Shown piece by piece: positions 1-6,678 of a stretch of 12,638 nt of DNA (the stretch's first letter is position 1; every line of letters begins with the position of its first letter). Below the pieces are notes generated by a model, which saw only the letters and a program-made list of their open reading frames with translations, searched no databases and was not told the DNA's origin. Origin of the DNA: Candidatus Nanopelagicales bacterium (GTDB lineage Bacteria > Actinomycetota > Actinomycetes > S36-B12 > UBA5976); NCBI GenBank assembly GCA_030831445.1, contig JAURLB010000201.1, forward strand, positions 1-12,638. The letters are read 5' to 3'. Position numbers and translations under genes: made by a program.

Positions 1-84
1 AAATTGCTCGGAAATCGCCCTCTTTAGGGTATTTTTCAGCCTAGCGTGCTTCCCCCACCGCGCTCAGAGTGAAAGGGCTTTGCG
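1..84. other. Leader upstream of sepF
   Basis: This stretch holds no gene. It carries the ribosome binding site of sepF: GAAAGGG at 71-77, seven bases before the ATG at 85. Two TANNNT strings (TAGGGT at 25-30 and TAGCGT at 42-47) could be -10 elements, but neither has a convincing -35 at 16-18 bases, so I do not call a promoter. In related Actinobacteria the gene before sepF is a YggS/YlmE-type PLP protein in the ftsZ cluster. Nothing of it is visible here. Confidence 0.5.
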
Positions 85-522
85 ATGCCAAACGCTTTAC
101 GCCGTCTCGGCGAGTACCTTGGATTGACTGAAGTTGAAGAAGTAGTTGAGACGCCAATTGAGGACGCTCAACCTCAACGCACCTATCGACGCGGCAATCT
201 CACGCCGGTTACTGAAACTTTTGAAGCCCCAAAACCAGAGCCGGATGCTCGAATCATCACTATACACCCACGATCTTTCAATGATGCTCGTCAAATTGGC
301 GAAGAATTTCGCAAAGGCCATGCAATCATTATGAACGTAAGCGAGATTGATGAAGTGAATAAGCGTCGACTCGTGGACTACGCCTCAGGCTTGGTACATG
401 GGCTCGAAGGAAAGATTGAGAAGATCTCAAACGCTGTATTTATCATCAGCCCGAAGAATGTTGATGTCCAAGATGATGCGCGAGCAGCATTGCGTCATGA
501 TGGATTCTTCAATCAAAGTTGA
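85..522 (+). CDS. sepF: Cell division protein SepF
   Basis: SepF is a cytoplasmic division protein that bundles FtsZ filaments and ties the Z-ring to the membrane; in Actinobacteria lacking FtsA it is the main FtsZ anchor. The 145-residue product starts with a short amphipathic segment (MPNALRRLGEYLGL), the expected membrane-binding helix. An acidic, proline-containing linker follows to about residue 55. The SepF/DUF552 core is at about 56-140, with the family-like ARIITIHPRSFNDA start and the LVDYASGLVHGLEG and FIISP strands and helix. The length is at the short end for actinobacterial SepF. The ATG at 85 is supported by GAAAGGG seven bases upstream. Its TGA overlaps the next gene's ATG by one base, implying translational coupling. 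Identity rests on sequence and on the sepF-yggT context. Confidence 0.95.
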   Translation: MPNALRRLGEYLGLTEVEEVVETPIEDAQPQRTYRRGNLTPVTETFEAPKPEPDARIITIHPRSFNDARQIGEEFRKGHAIIMNVSEIDEVNKRRLVDYASGLVHGLEGKIEKISNAVFIISPKNVDVQDDARAALRHDGFFNQS

Positions 523-803
523 TGCAAGTAGGAACCCATCTCGCTGTAGCACTATCTCTCTACGTATATGTGCTGATAGTCCGAATTATTTTGGACTATG
601 TCATGATGTTTTCTCCATCTTGGAGACCTCAAGGATTAGTTCTCGTTCTGGTGGACACTGTATTTCGAATTACTGATCCACCGCTCAATCTTTTGCGTAG
701 ATTTATCCCGCCACTGCGACTCGGGTCAATTTCGCTGGATTTGTCTTTCTTAGTTTTGATAATTGTGATTCAGCTACTCATACCATTCGTGGCACAACTT
801 TAA
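522..803 (+). CDS. YggT family membrane protein
   Basis: A small integral membrane protein of the YggT family, about 93 residues from the ATG at 522. The first hydrophobic segment is near the N-terminus (about residues 8-30). The family's conserved middle follows, with TDPPLNLLRRFIPPL, and then a second segment (about 74-93, LSFLVLIIVIQLLIPF). YggT proteins sit beside sepF in many bacteria and are linked to division or membrane homeostasis, but the biochemical role is unknown. I chose ATG 522 over the TTG at 519 because it forms a TGATG overlap with the sepF stop. Its TAA (801-803) overlaps the opposing ileS stop in the four bases TTAA. In Streptomyces the next gene is divIVA; here the convergent ileS follows directly. 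Confidence 0.9.
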   Translation: MQVGTHLAVALSLYVYVLIVRIILDYVMMFSPSWRPQGLVLVLVDTVFRITDPPLNLLRRFIPPLRLGSISLDLSFLVLIIVIQLLIPFVAQL

Positions 804-3800
804 GGTTGGACTTCAAGCGAAGCAGTGAGTGAAAGTTCTTCAGAAACCACCCGATACGCTAATTGCACATTCGAATTCGTGAATTTAACCGCAAGTATCT
901 CAGCGGCAATCCATTCAGCGTGTTTTTCAATTGCAGCAAGCGTGTCCTGGTCTTGGGTCTCCCAATGAACAACGATTCGATTGCTTACTTCAAAACCAGA
1001 GGTTTTTCTCGCCTCTTGAAGTAAGCGTACGATCTCACGGGCAAGACCTTCATGAATGAGATCATTACTCAGCGTCAAGTCGAGCGCTACTGAAAGTCCT
1101 TCCGCTGACGCAACCGCCCACCCTGACTTTGGTAATTCCGTGATGATGACATCATCTTTCGTAATGAGAATTTCTCCAAGAGTTTCGTCATGCATGGTAA
1201 AGGAATTATTCGACTGGAATTCGCCGCGAATGTATTCGGGGTCGAGTGAATTCAACACGTTCGCAACATTTTGAGTATTGCTGCCATATCTTTTGCCTAG
1301 ATTACGAAAGTTTGCTTTTATGGCGACCGACGTGAGTTCGCCTTCGGCATCTGCTAACCCTTCAACACTCTTCACATTGAGTTCATCTGCCACGTGCTGC
1401 TGAAGTTCATGGGGAATGCTTGACCACTGACTCGCTCCGATAAGTGCTCGAGATAGTGGCTGGCGCGTTTTTACTTTTGATTCAGCGCGAGCAGCTCTTC
1501 CCAACTCTACAAGTTCAATAACAACGCGCATTTGCTCAGATAAAGTCGTGTTGAGATCAAATTCATCAACACGTGGCCAGGTTGCTAAATGAACCGAAGT
1601 GATAGAAGGGTTACTCTCAAGAAACATGTCTTGCCATACCCGTTCGGCAATGAATGGAGTAAAAGGCGCAAGTACGAGGGTGAGGGTCTGAAGTGATTCA
1701 TGAAGCGTTTCAAGTGCTGCCTGATTGCCTTCCCAGAAGCGCCGACGATTTCGACGGACGTACCAGTTTGAGAGAGAATCAATAAATTGCGAAATCAATT
1801 TTCCGGCTTTTTGAGTGTCAAAAACTGATAGAGCAGCATCAACATCACGAGCCAAGAGATTACTTTCATTCAAAAGCCACTGATCGATAAGTGGACGACT
1901 TTGGACAGATGTTGCATTCTCAGAAACGTAGACGAACTTACTTTCACGAGCATAAAGGGATTGGAAAGATACAGTTGACCAATATGTCAGGAGAACTTTG
2001 CGAACAACTTCAGCAATATTCGTATGACCAACGCGACGAGCCTGCCAAGGGGAACCGCTTGCCAACATATACCAGCGCAGCGCATCTGCCCCATGTTCAT
2101 CCATCAAGCCAACTGGTTCAAGAACATTACCCAGATGCTTAGACATCTTCCGACCTTGTTCATCCAGAATATGGCCTAAACAGACCACGTTTTCATACGA
2201 AGATTTGTCAAAAACTAACGTTCCAATTGCCATGAGCGTGTAAAACCAACCGCGCGTTTGATCAATTGCCTCGCAAATGAAATCCGCTGGGTATTCATCT
2301 TGAATTGTCACCGACGTGTTGTTTGGGTAGCCCCATTGGGCAAATGGCATCGCTCCACTGTCGTACCAACAATCAATGACTTCAGGAACGCGAATTGTAC
2401 TTTCGTTACATTCAGGACACGGGAATGTGATGTCATCCACATATGGGCGATGTGGATCTAATGCTGATAATTCGATGTTTGCTCGTTCACTTAGTTCGGC
2501 AATTGAACCAATACAGGTGAGATGTGAATTTTCACACCGCCAGATAGGCAGTGGCGTTCCCCAATAGCGATTTCGAGACAGCGCCCAATCAACATTGTTA
2601 TGCAGCCAATCGCCGAAACGACCCCATTGAATAGTTGGTGGATACCAATTGGTTGATTCGTTTTCGCGCAATAACGCGTCCTTGATGGCAGTAGTTTTGA
2701 TGTACCAAGAAGGTTGTGCATAATAAATCAAAGCAGTGTGGCAGCGCCAGCAATGCGGATAGGAGTGAAGGAAAGGTTCATGTTTGAATAATGCGCCAGA
2801 CTTCTTCAATTCCTTCACGATGACTTTGTCCGCGTCTTTGAAAAAGAGTCCTCCAACTACAGGAACGTCCGGTAGAAACGTTCCATCATTCAAAATTGGG
2901 TTCACGACTGGCAATCCATATTGCTTACAGAGCAGTAAGTCTTCCGCTCCAAAGGCTGGAGCCTCATGAACAATGCCGGTACCTTCATCAGTTGTCACAA
3001 AATTTGCGAGCAGTATTGTGTGCAGTGCGGATGCAGTATCGGGAAACTCAACATACTCAAATGGTCGCTTGTACTTAGTACCTTCAAGATCTTTGCCTAG
3101 AATGATCGATTTCACAGTAATATCTTCGCCAAAGAGCTTTTCCACTAAATCTTTGGCGACGAGAAAGTGTTGAGTGCCATCCGTGCTAACAATTGCATAT
3201 TCAATCTCTGGATGAACCGCCGCTGCAGTGTTACTTATGAGAGTCCACGGTGTGGTCGTCCAAATCACCAGCGATAAATTTGGATATTGCTCTGCGAGTG
3301 GGCCAACAACATCAAAATTCACATACACAGAGTCGTCTGTAACTTCTTCGTACCCTTGTGCAAGCTCATGATCCGAAAGGCCAGTGCCACAGCGGGGACA
3401 ATAGGGCGATACGCGATGATCTTGAACAAGCAGACCTTTATCAAAAATGACTTTGAGACTCCACCACACACTTTCTATGTATTCAGGATTCATTGTCCAA
3501 TAGGCATCATCAAAATCAACCCAGTACGCCATTCGTTTGGTCATCTGAGTAAATTCATCAACATGGCGGAGGACGGACTCTCGACATTTTTCATTGAATG
3601 CGGCAACGCCGAAATTCTCGATGTCTCCCTTACCGGAGAAACCTAATTCTTTTTCAACCGCTATTTCGACAGGTAAGCCGTGACAATCCCAGCCCGCTTT
3701 TCGCGGAACATGGAATCCCTTCATTGTTTTATATCGTGGAAATACGTCTTTGAATACTCGAGCTTCCACGTGATGTGTGCCTGGTGTGCCATTCGCTGTC

Positions 3801-3943
3801 GGTGGGCCTTCGTAAAACACCCAACGAGGCTTATCTCTAGTTGCGGCAAGTGATTTTTCGAAAGTCTTTTCAGCTTCCCACAGTGCCAAAATCTCGTGCT
3901 CCATGGCAACGAGATCAATGCGCGGTGGTACGTTCCTATACAT
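800..3943 (-). CDS. ileS: Isoleucyl-tRNA synthetase (IleRS2 type, GXHH signature)
   Basis: Cytoplasmic enzyme that charges tRNA-Ile with isoleucine; 1047 residues from the ATG at 3943. The class I signature is GTHH (residues 55-58) in place of the usual HIGH, followed by VEARVFKDVFPRYK. The KMSKS loop is KMSKH (599-603). The CP1 editing domain lies roughly at 180-390, with WTTTPWTL (229-236) and TDEGTGIVHEAPAFG. Cysteine pairs at CPRC (182-185), CWRC (398-401) and CPEC (509-512) may bind zinc. The C-terminal third is the anticodon-binding domain. Length and motifs match the eukaryote-like IleRS2 of Actinobacteria, a type known for mupirocin resistance. The start is set by GGAG (3953-3950), six bases from ATG 3943; an in-frame GTG at 3946 would leave only three. 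The gene lies 40 bases behind the ABC ATPase gene and is probably co-transcribed. That gap cannot hold a T-box leader. Confidence 0.97.
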   Translation of the reverse strand: MYRNVPPRIDLVAMEHEILALWEAEKTFEKSLAATRDKPRWVFYEGPPTANGTPGTHHVEARVFKDVFPRYKTMKGFHVPRKAGWDCHGLPVEIAVEKELGFSGKGDIENFGVAAFNEKCRESVLRHVDEFTQMTKRMAYWVDFDDAYWTMNPEYIESVWWSLKVIFDKGLLVQDHRVSPYCPRCGTGLSDHELAQGYEEVTDDSVYVNFDVVGPLAEQYPNLSLVIWTTTPWTLISNTAAAVHPEIEYAIVSTDGTQHFLVAKDLVEKLFGEDITVKSIILGKDLEGTKYKRPFEYVEFPDTASALHTILLANFVTTDEGTGIVHEAPAFGAEDLLLCKQYGLPVVNPILNDGTFLPDVPVVGGLFFKDADKVIVKELKKSGALFKHEPFLHSYPHCWRCHTALIYYAQPSWYIKTTAIKDALLRENESTNWYPPTIQWGRFGDWLHNNVDWALSRNRYWGTPLPIWRCENSHLTCIGSIAELSERANIELSALDPHRPYVDDITFPCPECNESTIRVPEVIDCWYDSGAMPFAQWGYPNNTSVTIQDEYPADFICEAIDQTRGWFYTLMAIGTLVFDKSSYENVVCLGHILDEQGRKMSKHLGNVLEPVGLMDEHGADALRWYMLASGSPWQARRVGHTNIAEVVRKVLLTYWSTVSFQSLYARESKFVYVSENATSVQSRPLIDQWLLNESNLLARDVDAALSVFDTQKAGKLISQFIDSLSNWYVRRNRRRFWEGNQAALETLHESLQTLTLVLAPFTPFIAERVWQDMFLESNPSITSVHLATWPRVDEFDLNTTLSEQMRVVIELVELGRAARAESKVKTRQPLSRALIGASQWSSIPHELQQHVADELNVKSVEGLADAEGELTSVAIKANFRNLGKRYGSNTQNVANVLNSLDPEYIRGEFQSNNSFTMHDETLGEILITKDDVIITELPKSGWAVASAEGLSVALDLTLSNDLIHEGLAREIVRLLQEARKTSGFEVSNRIVVHWETQDQDTLAAIEKHAEWIAAEILAVKFTNSNVQLAYRVVSEELSLTASLEVQP

Positions 3944-3949
3944 CACAGA

Positions 3950-3953
3950 CTCC
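3950..3953 (-). promoter_or_regulatory. Ribosome binding site of ileS
   Basis: GGAG on the minus strand, six bases upstream of ATG 3943 and three from the alternative GTG 3946. The spacing decides for the ATG. The whole ATPase-ileS gap is 40 bases. Confidence 0.6.
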
Positions 3954-3983
3954 GAATTTCAGAAGGGCAAAGGATACTCGCCG

Positions 3984-4730
3984 CTACAAACGGCCTGCTT
4001 CACGTACAGCCTGGAGAAATGACTTCAGTTCGGGTGTTTGAGGATCATCAAGTATTTGCTCTGCCTTGCCAAGTTCGAGTAGTCGTCCCTGATGTAAAAA
4101 ACCAACCTGGTCAGCAACGCGACGCGCAAAACCCATTTCATGGGTAGCAACAACCATTGTCATACCCTCGCCTCGTAATTCTGCAACAAGTTGTAGCACC
4201 TCAGCTACCAGCACCGGGTCGAGTGCGCTCGTAACTTCATCAAGCAGCAAGACTTCAGGCGAGGTTGCAATTGCTCGTAGGATTGCAACTCGTTGCTGTT
4301 GACCCCCCGAGAGTCGATCTGGATATTCGTGCGCCTTCACCTCAAGCCCAAAGCGAGAGAGCAATTGCAGTGCTTGCTGTTTTGAGGTCTCAGCCGAATT
4401 ATGGTGAACAATCTTTGGGGCAAGAGTGATGTTGTCCAACACGCTCAGATGAGGAAATAAATTGAAGTTTTGAAAGACAATTCCCATTCGCTTTCTCGCC
4501 GAATCCTGGTCGAAATTAATTGCGGTGATTTCAGACTCGGATAACCATATTTCGCCGTCATCTATCGTTTCAAGTAAGTTGATGCATCGCAGCAAGGTTG
4601 ATTTGCCAGAACCACTTGCGCCGATGAGAACAGTAACTGAATGTTCTTTCACTTCAAGGTTAATGTCTTGCAAAACTACATCTGCGCCAAACGATTTCCT
4701 AACACTGCGCACATCAAGAACTGACTTCAT
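3984..4730 (-). CDS. Polar amino-acid ABC transporter, ATP-binding protein
   Basis: ATPase subunit of a polar amino-acid importer (GlnQ/HisP/ArtP type), 248 residues, which acts on the cytoplasmic face of the permease. The motifs are intact and in order: Walker A GASGSGKST (37-45), Q-loop Q87, signature LSGGQ (140-144), Walker B VLLLDE ending in catalytic E165, D-loop SALD and switch His197 in ATHEMGFARR. The HEMGFAR string after the H-loop is typical of the amino-acid subfamily. The helix after the signature reads VAILRAIA, where most relatives have VAIARAL; this is a mild variation. The ATG overlaps the permease stop as ATGA (4727-4730), so translation is likely coupled. A GGTGG-like ribosome binding site lies inside the permease gene end. 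The substrate cannot be named from the ATPase. Confidence 0.95.
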   Translation of the reverse strand: MKSVLDVRSVRKSFGADVVLQDINLEVKEHSVTVLIGASGSGKSTLLRCINLLETIDDGEIWLSESEITAINFDQDSARKRMGIVFQNFNLFPHLSVLDNITLAPKIVHHNSAETSKQQALQLLSRFGLEVKAHEYPDRLSGGQQQRVAILRAIATSPEVLLLDEVTSALDPVLVAEVLQLVAELRGEGMTMVVATHEMGFARRVADQVGFLHQGRLLELGKAEQILDDPQTPELKSFLQAVREAGRL

Positions 4731-5593
4731 AAACCACCACCAATGGCACGACGCTTTTCAATTCGTTGCGCTAGGTAATCGGTAATCCGAGTGAGTGGAA
4801 TTGTTAAAAGCACGAATACGACTCCTGCTACAAGGTAGGGAGTGAAGTTGAAATCTCTGGCAGTGAGAATTTGGGCCGCTTTAATGGCATCAATTGCACC
4901 CAGGACTGAAATTAATCCAGAGTCCTTTTGCAGAGACACCAAATCGTTGAGCAACGGGGGAGTAACTCGTCGAATCGCCTGGGGCATTACGACATATCGA
5001 AGGGTTTGAAACTGGGTCAACCCCAATGCTCGTGCCGCCATGCGTTGTGTTGGATGAACGCTTTCAATTCCGGCTCGGAGGACTTCGGCGACATATGCAC
5101 TATAGGTAAAAACAAGGGCAAGCCCACCGAGAAAAACAACGGAATTGGGAATTCCTTCAAGTCGAAGCCCTGGCACTCCAAGGCCCAATAAGAGAATCAC
5201 GAGCAAGAGTGGAAGCCCACGAAATATGTCGGTATAGCCAGCGGCAAGTGCTCGCACTGGAAACAGGATTGGAGATTTCGAAGTTCGAGCAAGCGCTAGA
5301 AGTGTCCCAAGAATCATAATGACAACAGCACTGATCGCCATGACACGAATATTGAGCCATAGTCCTTGTAATACGAAGGGGATACTCTCTTTGGCGATCG
5401 TGAGGTCAAAGAATGATGCTTGTACTCGTGGCCATCCTGGAGCATTCGTAATGGCAAAAATCAAAATAAATGAAAAAACAAGTGTTGAAAGTGCAGCCAA
5501 ATACGCAGAACGACGAGTGGCTCGCCTACGTTCTTGTTCCCGAGCTTTTCGCTTTTGGGATGGAACGTAAGGCGAGCCACTTTCAGTCGTCAT
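4727..5593 (-). CDS. Polar amino-acid ABC transporter, permease
   Basis: Membrane channel subunit of the importer (HisM/GlnP family), 288 residues. A basic cytoplasmic N-terminus (QKRKAREQERRRATRR, about residues 13-28) precedes the first membrane segment (about 30-50). Further hydrophobic segments follow at about 77-103, 125-146, 153-172 and near 255-272. The EAA loop that contacts the ATPase reads EVLRAGIESVHPTQRMAARALG, then LRYVVMPQAIRR. Only one permease gene is present, so it probably forms a homodimer. It lies 12 bases after the binding-protein gene. Those bases form most of a short hairpin that abuts the ATG, and no clear Shine-Dalgarno sequence is visible. Its stop overlaps the ATPase start by four bases. 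Confidence 0.93.
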   Translation of the reverse strand: MTTESGSPYVPSQKRKAREQERRRATRRSAYLAALSTLVFSFILIFAITNAPGWPRVQASFFDLTIAKESIPFVLQGLWLNIRVMAISAVVIMILGTLLALARTSKSPILFPVRALAAGYTDIFRGLPLLLVILLLGLGVPGLRLEGIPNSVVFLGGLALVFTYSAYVAEVLRAGIESVHPTQRMAARALGLTQFQTLRYVVMPQAIRRVTPPLLNDLVSLQKDSGLISVLGAIDAIKAAQILTARDFNFTPYLVAGVVFVLLTIPLTRITDYLAQRIEKRRAIGGGL

Positions 5594-5609
5594 GTAGTCG
5601 AAGAACTAC
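5594..5609 (-). promoter_or_regulatory. Small intercistronic hairpin before the permease start
   Basis: On the minus strand GTAGT and ACTAC pair, with an inner T-G wobble, giving a 6-bp stem and a CTTC loop. The stem ends immediately before the permease ATG (5593) and spans the binding-protein stop (5606-5608). It sits where a Shine-Dalgarno site would be expected. Hairpins at this junction in importer operons often favour the binding protein over the permease. That role here is inference; the stem is short and could be chance. Confidence 0.35.
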
Positions 5610-6460
5610 TCTCGAATAAATGGCGCGTTAGTAACGTCTGCCAACCATTGCTGTGCTAAGTCGTCAAGCGATCCAGCGTCCCAGAGCGCATCAACTGCAC
5701 CAGAAACGCAGGTTGAGAGTGCACTGTCTTTGTCGAGAACGAGTCCAAACTGTTCGCCATCACCATCGGTAGGGAATTGACCAACAATGACACCATTGTC
5801 CAGCTGAACAGCAGTCATGAAGAAAGCTGTTGGAAGGTCAACGACGAGACCATCAATCTGCTCGTTGTTGAGCGATTTCACTGCAACATCATTGTCGTTG
5901 AACGCAGCAACCTCTTGTGTTGGTTGAATCACGTCAACAATAGTGTTGTATGAGGTAGTTCCAACCTGAGCACCAAGCTTTGCATCTTTGAGTTCTGCAA
6001 GTGATGTAGCACCATCAATTGGTGATCCTGCGTAGGTGATGAGTGCCTGATTCACGTTGTAATAGCCAGTTGAAAAGTCAACCGCATTCTTTCGTTCATC
6101 AGTGATTGAAACCTGGTTAATTGCGAAATCAAAGTCTTTCGCTCCCGGCGCAATGATGCTGTTGAATGGGGAAACTACCCAAACAACGTCACTCGCTGCA
6201 AAACCGAGTTGTTCAGCGACCGCATACGCAACTGCTGATTCAAAGCCTTCACCATTGCTTGGGTCATCATCTACGAACCATGGAGAGTAAGCAGGTGAAT
6301 CAGTTCCAATGGTGATCTTGCCAGCAGTTTTCACTGCAAGATTTTCTACAGCACATGACGTGTCACTTGGTGACGGTGACGCATTTTCATCTGCTGGTGC
6401 GCAGGCGGTGAGCGCTAAAGTAAGTAGTGCCAAACTCGCCAAAATATTCCGAGCCTTCAT
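5606..6460 (-). CDS. Polar amino-acid ABC transporter, substrate-binding lipoprotein
   Basis: Extracytoplasmic ligand receptor of the importer (SBP family 3), 284 residues. The N-terminus is a lipoprotein signal: a basic start (MKARN), a hydrophobic core and lipobox LTAC with Cys20, followed by an acidic/Ser/Pro linker. The mature fold starts at KITIGTDSPAYSPWF. Two family ligand contacts are recognisable: Arg123 in SITDERKNAVDFS, which would bind the alpha-carboxylate, and Asp208 in DGLVVDLP, which would bind the alpha-amino group. Both point to a free amino acid as ligand; the side-chain specificity is not readable. Cys36 and the Cys in STCVSG near the C-terminus could form a disulfide. The start ATG has AAGG six bases upstream. 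It is first in the operon with permease and ATPase, and its lipid anchor would be processed by LspA, encoded nearby. Confidence 0.93.
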   Translation of the reverse strand: MKARNILASLALLTLALTACAPADENASPSPSDTSCAVENLAVKTAGKITIGTDSPAYSPWFVDDDPSNGEGFESAVAYAVAEQLGFAASDVVWVVSPFNSIIAPGAKDFDFAINQVSITDERKNAVDFSTGYYNVNQALITYAGSPIDGATSLAELKDAKLGAQVGTTSYNTIVDVIQPTQEVAAFNDNDVAVKSLNNEQIDGLVVDLPTAFFMTAVQLDNGVIVGQFPTDGDGEQFGLVLDKDSALSTCVSGAVDALWDAGSLDDLAQQWLADVTNAPFIRE

Positions 6461-6625
6461 CTCGAACCTTTCTGCCTTGTGGAGGGCAGAGACTAAATGA
6501 ACCCCGCTTGCGCTTCAGCGTGAAGCTACCTAAGCCCATTTGGTGAGCGCGTTGTTGCAAAGTCTCTGCAAGAGCAACCAAAGGCTAAGGCATAACGAGG
6601 GCTTGTGGAAAGGTCCTATGGAATA

Positions 6626-6654
6626 TTGCCCAAATCCTGTTTTGCGCCTACCCT
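6626..6654 (+). promoter_or_regulatory. Candidate promoter of the H1/DksA-lspA-rluD operon
   Basis: TTGCCC (6626-6631), a 17-base spacer and TACCCT (6649-6654) fit a housekeeping sigma promoter with an actinobacterial TANNNT -10 element. Transcription would begin near 6661, leaving a leader of about 18 bases that contains the GGAGG site at 6668-6672. The -35 element is only a partial match. Confidence 0.35.
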
Positions 6655-6667
6655 TCGCCCGCATATC

Positions 6668-6672
6668 GGAGG
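6668..6672 (+). promoter_or_regulatory. Strong ribosome binding site of the H1/DksA gene
   Basis: GGAGG with a 6-base spacer to ATG 6679. It is among the strongest sites in the window, fits a highly expressed nucleoid protein, and fixes the start before the lysine-rich tail. Confidence 0.7.
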
Positions 6673-6678
6673 TGGGAC

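Larger units (their letters stand above)
6461..6678. promoter_or_regulatory. Divergent control region between the ABC operon and the H1/DksA gene
   Basis: This 218-base gap is the largest in the window and must hold promoters for both directions. Three dyads are visible. TCTGCC/GGCAGA (6471-6490, 8-base loop) lies directly 5' of the binding-protein Shine-Dalgarno on the minus strand. GCTTCA-GCG-TGAAGC (6512-6526) is centred about 59 bases before that start. TTGCA/TGCAA with a 7-base spacer (6555-6571) lies near the middle. A TAGTCT string on the minus strand between the first two dyads could be a -10 for the ABC operon, with the 6512-6526 dyad over its -35, as for a repressor site. This is inference; no known operator consensus is recognised. 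No ORF or RNA gene is evident. Confidence 0.4.

Noticed and set aside
3287..3646. 119-residue frame antisense to ileS
   Set aside because: It overlaps the conserved editing region of ileS, starts without a ribosome binding site and has no recognisable domain.
3921..3935. String like the T-box core (GGTGGTACG) near the ileS start
   Set aside because: It lies on the opposite strand and inside the ileS coding sequence (residues RNVPPRI), so it cannot be a leader riboswitch for ileS. No stem I or specifier loop is present.
3944..3946. GTG start for ileS one codon upstream of the ATG
   Set aside because: It would be only three bases from the GGAG ribosome binding site, whereas ATG 3943 has a six-base spacer.
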